A DNA stretch of 64,000 nucleotides from a virus: positions 1 through 64,000 of IMG/VR virus record IMGVR_UViG_3300036832_001373. The stretch is one strand, 5' to 3'. The translations under genes and the position numbers were made by a program. Under the pieces are notes generated by a model, which saw nothing but the letters and a program-made list of their open reading frames with translations, did not search any database and was not told the origin of the DNA. Below are positions 39,243-48,353 of this stretch, in pieces. Each line of letters starts with the position of its first letter. The stretch's first letter is position 1.

Positions 39243-40822
39243 GAGAAGTATCAGTTTCAGTCCAAGGGCTTAGTGCTACACTCCATGCTGGAGTTATAGA
39301 TACTGAGCTAATGGCTACCTACGAGTTTAAAGAAAGAATCTATGGAGGACGAAGAAACGGTAGATTTAGAGATGTAGTTTCAGAAGAACCAATTTTTATA
39401 AGAAACGGTAAATACATACGATGTGGAATTGGAGCTATATTGTTTCTAGCAAGAAACAATCCGTTCCTTTCGTTTAATTTTACAGAGATCCTACCTGAGC
39501 GTAAACCTCTACCTAAGATGGAGATTCCGCAAAAGGTGTTAGATTCTCCAAAATGGAAGGTTAATGGAAAAGAACGATGGTATTTTCACGAGGCGCTAGA
39601 AGCCTGTAGCAAGAACCATAGTGGTACTATAAAATTGCCAACAGGTTCGGGCAAAACGGTAATCGAGCTTACGTTGGCTTATAATCAGCTACGAGAGATC
39701 GGTAGTGGTCTCATTATTGTACCAACGAATACGATTAAGGATCAATTTCTTAAATCCGCCAGCCAATTCGGCATAGAGCTAAGAGATTATAGAGAGTGGT
39801 TGTGTGATTTTGAGTCTGACAAAAAGTCTATAATAATATCATTACCTATAGTACTATACAACGATATAACATCTTCTACTTTAGACCCTAAAATTAAAGA
39901 AAAACTATTGAGTATACAATGGATCATCGGGGATGAAGTTCATCACGCAGGGTGTGAAACATGGAACGGAATATTTATGGGACTTCCAAACCTAAGCCGA
40001 GGATATGGTATGTCTGCATTGCCTGTAACAGAAAGTTTACAACAATCAGTGAACTTTTCAAGTGTTTCCCTGGAGGATGCCCTAACGATATCAACGGTGG
40101 GCCCTGTAATTTACGAAAAGTCGACGAAGGAGTTAAAAGATTTTCTAAATATTCCAAGTCTAATAAATTTTAAGTATACTTGGCCTAAAGATCGTTGGCC
40201 AGATCAACAAACAGACGATTGGCATAAACTAAGACAACTTCAGCATAAGAATACAGAACGACTAGAAGTAATTGCTAATGTAATTAGAATTTTAATCGAA
40301 AGAAAATATAGAACGATTATACATGTTGGTGAGAAGAAGCTCGGAACTGAATTACTAAAACTAGTTAACAGTGATAAATGCGCTACGTGGTATGGCGGTG
40401 GAGAAGTAGAAGTTTCTGAAGAACTCTATAGAAAGATAATGGAGGCTGAAGGTGTGGATTTGAGAGGATCAATGCCTAAAATCTCGACCGACCTTCTTCG
40501 AAAGTACCTGGGAACTCTGATTTTTGGGACCATAGGAACTTCACATTTGATTGAAGGTTTGGACTTAGATAGTCCTTTGAATGCTTTAGTTTTAGTTGAG
40601 GGAAAGAAAGCTAGACAGATTCTACAAAAATGTGGAAGAATTGTTCGTCCAGATGTGAAACCGTCTATTATAGTTAACATTATGGACGAGGGTCTTTGGA
40701 TTTTACCGAAACACAGCAAGGAAAGGAAAGACTGGATTCAATCAGAGTTTGACACTGACACGTACAATGCCCAGAGTTTAAGCCACTTGGAGACTATACT
40801 AGCTATGATCGAAAAACGATGA
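39239..40822 (+). CDS. SF2 helicase, UvsW-like
   Basis: 527 residues from TTG 39239 (AAGGAGG 8 nt upstream). Walker A LPTGSGKT at about residue 132, motif II GDEVHH at about 230, and motif VI CGRIVRP near residue 467 give a complete SF2 helicase. Domain order and size resemble T4 UvsW, which branch-migrates recombination intermediates and resolves R-loops. Fits the recombination-dependent replication genes downstream. The N-terminal 110 residues would be the substrate-binding domain. Confidence 0.85.
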   Translation: MREVSVSVQGLSATLHAGVIDTELMATYEFKERIYGGRRNGRFRDVVSEEPIFIRNGKYIRCGIGAILFLARNNPFLSFNFTEILPERKPLPKMEIPQKVLDSPKWKVNGKERWYFHEALEACSKNHSGTIKLPTGSGKTVIELTLAYNQLREIGSGLIIVPTNTIKDQFLKSASQFGIELRDYREWLCDFESDKKSIIISLPIVLYNDITSSTLDPKIKEKLLSIQWIIGDEVHHAGCETWNGIFMGLPNLSRGYGMSALPVTESLQQSVNFSSVSLEDALTISTVGPVIYEKSTKELKDFLNIPSLINFKYTWPKDRWPDQQTDDWHKLRQLQHKNTERLEVIANVIRILIERKYRTIIHVGEKKLGTELLKLVNSDKCATWYGGGEVEVSEELYRKIMEAEGVDLRGSMPKISTDLLRKYLGTLIFGTIGTSHLIEGLDLDSPLNALVLVEGKKARQILQKCGRIVRPDVKPSIIVNIMDEGLWILPKHSKERKDWIQSEFDTDTYNAQSLSHLETILAMIEKR

Positions 40823-41295
40823 ACGAGGTCCTTAACAAGAAGAAGGTTGCATCTCTGGTGAGACTTCTGTCTTCAGAAAACGAAGGAGAAACTATAGCTT
40901 GTGTCAGAGCCTTGCGTAAAACTTGTTCCTTAGTTGACCTAGGAAACTTGATCGAAGAAAGTGATAGGAGTAGTCTAGCAAAGAAGGATATGCAGTACCT
41001 TTACGACTCAGGGTATAAAGATGGCTTTGAGAAAGGCAAGGAAGAGGGATACAAGCTAGGTTTAGCTGAGAGTCAGAAAACTTACTATCGAGGGAGTCAG
41101 TTTGGAGACGTATATGATAATAGTCTAGAGGAACAAAGAGTAATCTATTGTAGTGACCGAAAGCGTAACCTTAAAGCGCAAGAACAAGACTTCATAGACA
41201 GTTGTGTACACAGAGTTTCAGTCATGAAGAAGTCGTTGACACCGGCACAAGCCGGTTGGCTTAACAGTATCTACAGAAGACTAGGTGGACCTTAA
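40819..41295 (+). CDS. Hypothetical protein
   Basis: 158 residues. YDSGYKDGFEKGKEEGYKLG is a Gly-spaced charged helix; the C-terminus (SLTPAQAGWLNSIYRRLGGP) is a short motif seen in some phage DNA-metabolism proteins. Overlaps the helicase gene by 4 nt. Function unknown. Confidence 0.6.
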   Translation: MNEVLNKKKVASLVRLLSSENEGETIACVRALRKTCSLVDLGNLIEESDRSSLAKKDMQYLYDSGYKDGFEKGKEEGYKLGLAESQKTYYRGSQFGDVYDNSLEEQRVIYCSDRKRNLKAQEQDFIDSCVHRVSVMKKSLTPAQAGWLNSIYRRLGGP

Positions 41296-41330
41296 GGAAA
41301 CTTCTAACGAAGAAAGTGGAGGAAATCAAA

Positions 41331-41612
41331 GTGAGGACGATGACACAGTACACACATTATAACTTCAAGGATCGTGACCCAATTTTCGATAGACTCTTCG
41401 CTATCATTGACGGTCACGGACTTTCCTTGAAGCAAGTAGCTGACGCATCAGGAGTAACATACCAAACTCTCAGAAACTGGCAATCTGGAAAGACACGTAA
41501 CGCTTACTACGCCAGTATTGCTAGAGTGGTTATCGGACTCCGAAAGTGGGACTTCAAGTTAATTGATGAGGATACTCGTCGAGGTGAGCTCAGAGTAGTA
41601 AAGGCAGCCTAA
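41331..41612 (+). CDS. XRE-family (Cro/CI-like HTH) regulator
   Basis: 93 residues from GTG 41331 with GGAGG 9 nt upstream. GLSLKQVADASGVTYQTLRN followed by WQSGKTR is a textbook XRE helix-turn-helix (residues about 33-60). Probably a phage transcription regulator; targets unknown. Upstream ATG 41340 is an alternative start. Confidence 0.75.
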   Translation: MRTMTQYTHYNFKDRDPIFDRLFAIIDGHGLSLKQVADASGVTYQTLRNWQSGKTRNAYYASIARVVIGLRKWDFKLIDEDTRRGELRVVKAA

Positions 41613-41800
41613 TGACCTACAAAGAGATCATAGCTAAGAACTCTATGCATCCTCTAGAAGCAGAAAGTATTATCCAAAGATTTAGAAATAGAGAGAAAGT
41701 CTTAATGGCTGAAAGAACTCAGCAGATCGAGGATGGTTTACGTCACGAAACTGAATCCGCTAGAAAGGACCGAGAAATTCTCGGTGAGCATTACAAATGA
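41612..41800 (+). CDS. Small helical protein
   Basis: 62 residues, start overlapping the regulator's stop (TAATG). Charged helix (RNREKVLMAERTQQIEDGLR). Function unknown. Confidence 0.6.
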   Translation: MTYKEIIAKNSMHPLEAESIIQRFRNREKVLMAERTQQIEDGLRHETESARKDREILGEHYK

Positions 41801-42093
41801 GTGGAAAGATCCTAAAAAGAAAGCCTAACCAAAACTCACAGGTCTTTAACATATCTAAGAGAGCTTCTAAAACAAGAATACCCTCTAACTTCGAGTCTAC
41901 TATGGATATTAAACTTGGATCACTTATAGGTCTTCGCACTGGATCTTACGATGATTTAATCAAACTCGGTAGAAACCAGTGTAGATATCCTATAGAAAAT
42001 AACTTTTGTGGGAATAAGTCTGTAGATGGAAAACCCTACTGTGAGGAACATTGTAGGATAGCTTACACTAAAGGTCAACCTAGGAAGGTTTAA
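41797..42093 (+). CDS. GcrA-like zinc-motif protein
   Basis: 98 residues. The C-terminal GRNQCRYPIENNFCGNKSVD, then GKPYCEEHCRIAY, closely follows the GcrA C-terminal pattern (CRWPI, FCG, PYCxxH, AY). The N-terminal GcrA DNA-binding helix-turn-helix is not obvious, so this is at most a partial GcrA. GcrA is a cell-cycle transcription regulator typical of Alphaproteobacteria; a phage copy may redirect host RNA polymerase. Confidence 0.65.
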   Translation: MSGKILKRKPNQNSQVFNISKRASKTRIPSNFESTMDIKLGSLIGLRTGSYDDLIKLGRNQCRYPIENNFCGNKSVDGKPYCEEHCRIAYTKGQPRKV

Positions 42094-42464
42094 TGCGTCC
42101 TCTTATAATTGATGGAGTAGCTAGAGCTAAGATAGCTCACGTTAAGAGTTACGCCGAGGAAAATCCATATTACCCTGGAGCTACAGGTATACCTGGAGAT
42201 GACGAGAAATATGTAGCTCGTTTAGGTACTTTTAGGTGTGTATTTACTCATACTCATCACAAAGGTAACGTATACCGTCACTTAACTATATCAGTGCCAA
42301 GTGCTAAGTACCCAAACCCAGTAGCCGCTTTTATTATAGCACAAGAGTTTGGATTTATAGGATGGGATGGTGAAACTGTTGATAGAGCACCAGACACTTG
42401 GTCGATAGATGTGAATAAAAAGGAGCATTGTATCGTTCTTGTACAGGAGGTCAAAGAAGAATGA
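42093..42464 (+). CDS. Hypothetical protein
   Basis: 123 residues. Contains CVFTHTHHKGNVYRHLTISV and FIIAQEFGFIGWDGE. Overlaps the SbcD start by 4 nt. Function unknown. Confidence 0.6.
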   Translation: MRPLIIDGVARAKIAHVKSYAEENPYYPGATGIPGDDEKYVARLGTFRCVFTHTHHKGNVYRHLTISVPSAKYPNPVAAFIIAQEFGFIGWDGETVDRAPDTWSIDVNKKEHCIVLVQEVKEE

Positions 42465-43780
42465 AAAATCTAAGACTAGCAATCTCAGCAGATTGGCACC
42501 TTTCAGACTGGAGTCAGTTCTCAGAAATTGACGGTACAGGACGTCCAAGTCGTCTACTCCAGTATAATGAACTTGCTAAAGATTTTGTAAAGTTTGCTAA
42601 GGACAATAAAGCTGATTGTGCAATTATAGCTGGAGATATTGTTGACCAGTTTGGTGTTCTAAAGCCTATGGTATCTGACGTTCTAGATTCAGTAATTACC
42701 ACTATAAGTGAGAAATTTCCTCTATTTATAACTCATGGTCAGCACGATATAAATACAAAATCCGAAGAGATAGCTAGTTACCACAGTGCTCTTTCTAGAT
42801 TTAAAAGTAAGAACAATGTAAGTTATGCGAGCGTCCCTGTTCAATATACTATTGATAAGTATACATTATTAATAGCTCCATGGAACTCAGAACATAGTAT
42901 ACCAACTGATTTAGTTGGTGATATTTTTATAGGACATGGTGCAGTTCAAGGATCTACTAATCTTGAAGGGTATAAGTTTAGCTCAGGATTCAATCAAGAA
43001 GAATTATTCAAAAGATTTAGATTATCTATTATTGGTGACATTCACAATGGGCAGGTTTTTAGAAATACTGAAGAAAGAAAGATACTCATTCCTGGAACTC
43101 CTATTCAGTTTAATTATAAAGATAGTCCAGTATGTGGATTTTGGTTATGTGAACTCATGCCAGGAGATGTGAACTGTGAGTTTGTTCCTATTGAACGCAT
43201 TCATCCTGATTTCTATCATAGGTTTCTGCTTACTACTGACGAGAAAGCTACCTCCTCAAGACTAATTCATTATAGATATAAACCAGAAAAAGTTTCAAAA
43301 GAAAAGATCTCTAAGTCTGAGTTCAAACGAGATACAACTTCTATAATAGATATAGGTTTAGAAATTATTAAGCAATCTAAGATTTCTAATCAAGATGAAA
43401 TTGCTAAACAGTTTAGATCATTAATGGATGGACTATCTTCCTCTGATAGAAAAGTTCCTAGGTCAAGACTTCTGTATCTCAATATACAAGGATTTCTTTC
43501 AATCGAAGAGTTGTCTCTAGAGATGAAAGAATTTCCAGATAACTTAGTCCTTGTAGGTAAAAACGGACATGGTAAAACTGCCTTAGTTGAAGCTATTTAT
43601 TGGGCTCTTTGCGGTAAAACAACTAAGGGAGTTTCAGCCAATGATATTATAAATTGGTATGGAAATGGGGAATGCGTGGTAAAACTGGGTATTGAAGTAG
43701 AAGGAGTTATATATCAGATTACTAGATGGAGAAAGAATGGCGTTCCTGGTTTAGAACTTAACGTTTGGAGTCCAGACTAA
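42461..43780 (+). CDS. SbcD nuclease fused to N-terminal lobe of SbcC
   Basis: 439 residues from ATG 42461. Residues 1-310 are a calcineurin-like phosphoesterase (DWH at 11-13, GDIVD at 58-62, GQHD at 93-96, GDIHNGQ near 197), equivalent to SbcD/Mre11/T4 gp47. Residues 330-439 are the N-terminal ATPase lobe of SbcC/Rad50/gp46 (LNIQGFLSIEELSLEM, Walker A GKNGHGKT near 365, YWALCG). The polypeptide ends at LNVWSPD, where SbcC should continue; the rest is at 44490-45935, beyond an inserted endonuclease gene. The complex resects DNA ends for recombination. Confidence 0.85.
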   Translation: MKNLRLAISADWHLSDWSQFSEIDGTGRPSRLLQYNELAKDFVKFAKDNKADCAIIAGDIVDQFGVLKPMVSDVLDSVITTISEKFPLFITHGQHDINTKSEEIASYHSALSRFKSKNNVSYASVPVQYTIDKYTLLIAPWNSEHSIPTDLVGDIFIGHGAVQGSTNLEGYKFSSGFNQEELFKRFRLSIIGDIHNGQVFRNTEERKILIPGTPIQFNYKDSPVCGFWLCELMPGDVNCEFVPIERIHPDFYHRFLLTTDEKATSSRLIHYRYKPEKVSKEKISKSEFKRDTTSIIDIGLEIIKQSKISNQDEIAKQFRSLMDGLSSSDRKVPRSRLLYLNIQGFLSIEELSLEMKEFPDNLVLVGKNGHGKTALVEAIYWALCGKTTKGVSANDIINWYGNGECVVKLGIEVEGVIYQITRWRKNGVPGLELNVWSPD

Positions 43781-44487
43781 TGAGAAAAGAATGGAAAAAT
43801 CAACAATATCAATTAGTCCTTGATAAATGGGAAGAAGACTACATAATAAAACTATACACAGAAGATAATTTAAGTCCGTACACTATTTCAGATAAACTAA
43901 AGTCAGAAAAAACTTTTGGAGAAAATCCTCCGGGTAAAAGTTGGATAACAAATTTCCTCACTAGAAAAATGGTATGGACTGGATCGAAGTCAGGTCGTCC
44001 CAAAAGTAAATCCCACAGAGAAAGTATTTCTATAGCTACCATTCAGAGATACTCTGATCCGGAACAAAGAAAAGTAACATCAGAGGCTAAAATTGAATTT
44101 TACTCAAGTCCTGAGAATAGAAAACTCCAAAGTGATAGGATGAGGAAGTCTATTGAAAATGGATTTACACCCTACTTATCAAAAGGGGAATTTTTAGTAA
44201 AAGAGTTTTTAATGGAAAAAGGATTTAGACATCAGTATACATTTATTACAAGTAGATCAGAAGAAGGATTTCAAAAATCTAATTTTAGATTAGATTTCTA
44301 TCATCCAGAGTTAAGAATAAATATTGAAATAGATGGAGTATCTCATGAATGGAACAATGTTATAGAAAAAGATTTAGAGAAAGATCTAATTCTTAGATCC
44401 CTCGGAGTTAGAGTATTCAGAGTTAAAGAAGATTCAAATTTGAGATCAAATATAGAACGCTTAATAAATCAAGAACTAGGAGATTGA
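43780..44487 (+). CDS. Vsr-like homing endonuclease splitting SbcC
   Basis: 235 residues. ATG 43780 overlaps the stop of the SbcD-SbcC gene. An HTH-like N-terminus (LYTEDNLSPYTISDKLKSE) and WTGS-type spacers precede the nuclease domain (SKGEFLVKEFLMEKGF, FRLDFYHP, NIEIDGVSHEW, RSLGVRVFRVKE), homologous to 28061. The gene occupies exactly the gap between the two SbcC halves with overlapping starts and stops, leaving no room for an intron. Confidence 0.8.
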   Translation: MRKEWKNQQYQLVLDKWEEDYIIKLYTEDNLSPYTISDKLKSEKTFGENPPGKSWITNFLTRKMVWTGSKSGRPKSKSHRESISIATIQRYSDPEQRKVTSEAKIEFYSSPENRKLQSDRMRKSIENGFTPYLSKGEFLVKEFLMEKGFRHQYTFITSRSEEGFQKSNFRLDFYHPELRINIEIDGVSHEWNNVIEKDLEKDLILRSLGVRVFRVKEDSNLRSNIERLINQELGD

Positions 44488-44489
44488 CT

Positions 44490-45935
44490 ATGGGATGGAA
44501 ACCTTACACAAGTAATACTACATCAGGTACTCAAGATACGATTCATGAACTTTTAGGTCTTTCTCAAGATGAGATTAAGCTTTTGTCTTACTTCTCGGCT
44601 AAAGCTCCGTCACTTTATGGAACATTGACCAAGTCAACAAGATACGATCTCATTTCAACTATAGCAGGTATGAGCGATGTAGATAAAGCTAGAGATATTA
44701 TAACAGATCTTCATGCTAAGACTTCAAGAGAACGTATTACTTCAGAGTCAGCTATATCTACACTTAAAAATGTCGAGGCCTCAAGTAAAGCTCGTATAAA
44801 AGACTTTCTTTCTAGAAAGGACACGAGAGTTTCAGTTAATACTCAAGCAATAGAGTCTCTTAAGCTAGAAGCTGAGGAGCAAATTAAAAAGTCTAGAGAT
44901 GAAAAAGAATTACGAGAGCTTATCGGAGAATGCTATAAAAAGTATAATGAATATCAGAGGGAACTCTCTAAACTTAATACGTCAGTACATCAATTAAACT
45001 TTGAATACGAAAGTATAAACTCGTCAATAACATCTAATCGAGATAAGTTAAAGAAGGCTTTGCAGGGAAAATGTCCAACTTGTGGCCAGTCACTTCATGA
45101 TGAAAACGTAGTAAACGATCTGACACACTTACTATCTCAACTTCAAGATAGACTTCCAGATATGAGTATTGCTTTTTCTCATAGAAAGAAGATTGGAGAT
45201 ATACAAGTCAATATTGAAGACAGTGAAGCTTTGAGAGCTCTTAGAGAGAAAGAACTTGAAAATCTTCAGTACTGGAAAGGTCAACTTTCTCTTTATGAGA
45301 AGAAACTCGCAGAAGTAAATAAGGAAAAAGTTGACTACGACTCGTTGATTAACGAAGAGATGAAAAATCGTGAGGAGTTGGAAAATAAAATTAAGTTAGA
45401 GGAATTTAAGCTTGAGGAAATCTCCGATAAAGAGTCAGCACAAAATTGGATAAAACTAACATTGCTCAAACGTAATGGTTTGTTGATAACTGAACTTTCT
45501 AAGCAAGGAAAGAAAATTCTCCAGGAACAGATTAACGAGTTAACGTATGGAGAAGATATTGAAGTTTTGGTTCAAGACGATCTTAGTGTCTCAGCTAAAT
45601 TTCTTAAGAGAAAAGAGGGAGACTATGAGTCACTGTCAACTGGCCAGTCCAGAGTTGTAGATATCGTAATGATGGTAGCGTTAAATAATGTCTTTATGAA
45701 ATTCTACGGACTAGAGACGGGACCGCTAGGATTAGTTATCTTTGACGAAGTATTGTCGTTCCTGGACGAAGAGTACGTAGACCTTTGTTATGAATTAATA
45801 CAGAAAACTAATGTGCCTAAGAGAATAGTAATTACTCATGATACCAAGCTAATAAGTAGATTCAATAGTCAAATAAACGTCTCCTTGAAAGGAGAAACTA
45901 GCTCTACCTACAAGAAAAACTGGAGTTCACAATGA
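44490..45935 (+). CDS. SbcC/Rad50-like C-terminal part
   Basis: 481 residues from ATG 44490 (TTG 44484 is also possible). It starts where SbcC should resume (TQDTIHELLGLSQDEIKLL). Coiled-coil arms flank the zinc hook CPTCGQ (near residue 194), followed by the C-terminal lobe with signature LSTGQSRVVDI (near 382) and Walker B VIFDEVLSFLD (near 417). Should assemble with 42461-43780 to rebuild the ATP-driven end-resection complex. Confidence 0.85.
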   Translation: MGWKPYTSNTTSGTQDTIHELLGLSQDEIKLLSYFSAKAPSLYGTLTKSTRYDLISTIAGMSDVDKARDIITDLHAKTSRERITSESAISTLKNVEASSKARIKDFLSRKDTRVSVNTQAIESLKLEAEEQIKKSRDEKELRELIGECYKKYNEYQRELSKLNTSVHQLNFEYESINSSITSNRDKLKKALQGKCPTCGQSLHDENVVNDLTHLLSQLQDRLPDMSIAFSHRKKIGDIQVNIEDSEALRALREKELENLQYWKGQLSLYEKKLAEVNKEKVDYDSLINEEMKNREELENKIKLEEFKLEEISDKESAQNWIKLTLLKRNGLLITELSKQGKKILQEQINELTYGEDIEVLVQDDLSVSAKFLKRKEGDYESLSTGQSRVVDIVMMVALNNVFMKFYGLETGPLGLVIFDEVLSFLDEEYVDLCYELIQKTNVPKRIVITHDTKLISRFNSQINVSLKGETSSTYKKNWSSQ

Positions 45936-46180
45936 ACGATGTAGTACCGTTAAAACAAGAAACATCCTACAGAATCAAAACTAGAGTCAAGAGAGTCTTC
46001 CAGGAAGAGATCTACTCTAATTGGAGAAAGAACTCAGAAGGTAAACAAGAGTGTGATACTACTTATGGAGGATGGTTTATTTCTTTAGAAGGTAGTTATG
46101 AATCTCTTTTTCTTGGAGAAGAAAAGCCTACTCTGGAAGCTGGAATGGATGTGTACATTACAATAAGTAAAGCTAAATAG
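45932..46180 (+). CDS. Hypothetical protein
   Basis: 82 residues, beta-rich (TSYRIKTRVKRVFQEEIYSN, GGWFISLEGSYESLFL). Overlaps the SbcC stop by 4 nt; phages often carry such a small partner after gp46. Function unknown. Confidence 0.55.
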   Translation: MNDVVPLKQETSYRIKTRVKRVFQEEIYSNWRKNSEGKQECDTTYGGWFISLEGSYESLFLGEEKPTLEAGMDVYITISKAK

Positions 46181-46189
46181 GAGGCCAAC

Positions 46190-46552
46190 TTGTCTAGGAA
46201 GTTCCTTCTAGGTCAGAATACGTCTGACGATCAACAGCCTACTCATCCTCTTCTAGGAATAAGATTTATACATCTGGAAAATGGAATAGAATTTATAGGG
46301 GAAATTACATCAATTTTTGATGGGGTAGCGACTATAGAGAATCCAATGTTAATAACAAAGGATAAGAATGTTCCTGGTAGATTAGAGCTCAAGAAATTTA
46401 ATACTATAAATCCCTTAGTAAGAGATGAGATGCAAGTCCCTACAGTGTGTATGACATTTTCTTTTAAACCAGCTGATATGGTGATTCAAAACTATGTTGC
46501 AGCTAGATCTGGTCTGGTATCAGCACAATCGGTTTCCCACCAACCGGTTTAG
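46190..46552 (+). CDS. Hypothetical protein, Sm-like pattern
   Basis: 120 residues from TTG 46190 (TAGGAGG upstream). GIEFIGEITSIFDGVATIEN has the strand-turn-strand look of Sm-like folds. Its last codons overlap motif P9. Function unknown. Confidence 0.55.
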   Translation: MSRKFLLGQNTSDDQQPTHPLLGIRFIHLENGIEFIGEITSIFDGVATIENPMLITKDKNVPGRLELKKFNTINPLVRDEMQVPTVCMTFSFKPADMVIQNYVAARSGLVSAQSVSHQPV

Positions 46553-46577
46553 GGTAACCAGGGGTTGGAACGTTAAC
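46551..46577 (+). promoter_or_regulatory. Bipartite intergenic motif P9
   Basis: AGGGTAACCAG, 8 nt, ACGTTAAC; 21 nt before ATG 46599 of the ligase. Confidence 0.65.
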
Positions 46578-46598
46578 TCTTGAAAAGAAGAGGTTTAT

Positions 46599-48353
46599 AT
46601 GTTAACAGTTAGCGAACTTGAAAGGTTGATCGTTGAAGCAGCAGAAAGGTACTATCTAGATGAGTCTAGGATGTCAGATGAACAGTTTGATAAGTACGTA
46701 GAAGAGCTAAGGATACGGAATCCTTCTTCCCCTCTTCTGACTCAAGTTGGTTGGGGATGTATGAGAAAGAGTTATCGTGATAAAGTTCTTCTTCCAGTTA
46801 AGATTATAGCTTCATTACCAAAGGTTCAATACAATAATTTTCTATTAAACGGTGAGATGATAGCGTCTCCTAAAGTAGACGGTATGAGTTGTATCCTCCA
46901 CTATTCAGATGGGATACTTAAGCAAGCTGTAACCAGAGGAGACGGAGAGTTTGGAATTGATATTACTCAAAAGATGAGAAAGATAGGAGTACCAGTAGAA
47001 GTTGATTCTGTAGGAGAACAATTCATCCGAGGAGAACTTTACATAGATACAAGAACTTTTCAAAACTATCTAGCTAATGAATATGCAAACCCAAGAAATG
47101 CAGTTGCTGGAATAATTAATTCAAAAAGTTATGATAGGCTAGAGTTTGTGACTTTTGGAGCCCATCCTCAAGACGATATAACTTGCTTAAGTCACCACGA
47201 CCAAGAACTCTTAAAGATGCTTCCAGAATGGATAATTAAAACAAAGATTAATATTGAGGAGGCAAGAAGACATTCAATAGATGAAGGATATCCAATTGAT
47301 GGTATAGTACTCCATAAGACAGGTTTAGAAGATGCTATAGCTATTAAGTTTGAAACCGAGAGTATGGACACTATTGTACGTAAAATTGAGTGGGAGGAGA
47401 GACGTGGTGGTAAAATGATTCCTATAGTTTTGTATGAACCAGTTAGATTGTATGGTACTGAATGTACAAAGTGTTCTGGATTCAATTATGCTTACATAAG
47501 AGATAATCAAATTGGACCTGGAGCTAAGATACGTTTGACGAAAGCTAATGAAATTATTCCGTACATTACGGAAGTTGTCTCTCCAGGAGAGTTTACAAAT
47601 ATGGAGGACGAGTTTCATGTAGTAGAAGGAGCTCACCTATTCCATCTAAGATTCGATCAGTATAAGTACTCTTTAGAGAAGTTTGTAGCTTGGCATTATA
47701 ATATAGATGGTTTCAAGAGACCAGAAGTTATACTGTATGCACTTGGAGTTACGACTTTCAAAGGATTAGCAAGTCGCATAACATCTATGTCCAAGGAAGA
47801 TATGATTAAGGGCTTGAACAACTATGGAGTATACTCAGTAGCAGAAAAAGTTGCTGATAAACTTAAGTCTAAGATTTATATAAACAATTTCTTTCAACAG
47901 TTCGCTATAAACGGAATAGGTCCAGTTGAAGCTGGAAAGCTACAAAGGTATATACATCAATATTATACTCATGAAAGCTTTGACATGACTAGACTTGGAA
48001 TCAGAGCTAACGTTATATCTGAGTTAAGCAAGCCAGAGATAAGGAATATTATTAGAGAGTGTTTTATAGAATATCACAATGCTAACCTATGGGAAGAGAA
48101 AGTCACGGACGATATCTCTCATAAAGTTAAGTTTTGTATAAGCGGTCGTTTGCCATCTGGACTTAAGAAAGAGCTTTTTGCAAAATTGATGCCAGAGAAT
48201 TATATAATGGTCGATTATGTCGATAAAAGCGTAGTGTGTCTAATTACTAATGAGGATAGTACCTCCAAGGTTAAAACAGCTAGAAGGCTAAACGTTACAA
48301 TCCTGAGTGAAAATGAAGCCAGAGGAGCATTTAAAATTGAAACGAAGGGATGA
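46599..48353 (+). CDS. ligA: NAD+-dependent DNA ligase
   Basis: 584 residues. SPKVDGMS carries the adenylated Lys (residue 92), followed by TRGDGEFG, RGELY, NPRNAVAG and DGIVLHK, all LigA signatures. An OB-fold follows (GPGAKIRLTKANEIIPYI). The four-Cys zinc finger that normally follows the OB-fold is missing. An HhH region (INGIGPVEAGKL) and a C-terminal BRCT-like domain (VKFCISGRLPSG) are present. Seals nicks in phage replication and repair. Confidence 0.92.
   Translation: MLTVSELERLIVEAAERYYLDESRMSDEQFDKYVEELRIRNPSSPLLTQVGWGCMRKSYRDKVLLPVKIIASLPKVQYNNFLLNGEMIASPKVDGMSCILHYSDGILKQAVTRGDGEFGIDITQKMRKIGVPVEVDSVGEQFIRGELYIDTRTFQNYLANEYANPRNAVAGIINSKSYDRLEFVTFGAHPQDDITCLSHHDQELLKMLPEWIIKTKINIEEARRHSIDEGYPIDGIVLHKTGLEDAIAIKFETESMDTIVRKIEWEERRGGKMIPIVLYEPVRLYGTECTKCSGFNYAYIRDNQIGPGAKIRLTKANEIIPYITEVVSPGEFTNMEDEFHVVEGAHLFHLRFDQYKYSLEKFVAWHYNIDGFKRPEVILYALGVTTFKGLASRITSMSKEDMIKGLNNYGVYSVAEKVADKLKSKIYINNFFQQFAINGIGPVEAGKLQRYIHQYYTHESFDMTRLGIRANVISELSKPEIRNIIRECFIEYHNANLWEEKVTDDISHKVKFCISGRLPSGLKKELFAKLMPENYIMVDYVDKSVVCLITNEDSTSKVKTARRLNVTILSENEARGAFKIETKG

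Noticed and set aside
43780-44487. Group I intron in the SbcC gene
   Set aside because: The endonuclease ORF fills the whole gap with overlapping stop and start codons, leaving no room for an intron core; free-standing insertion is simpler.
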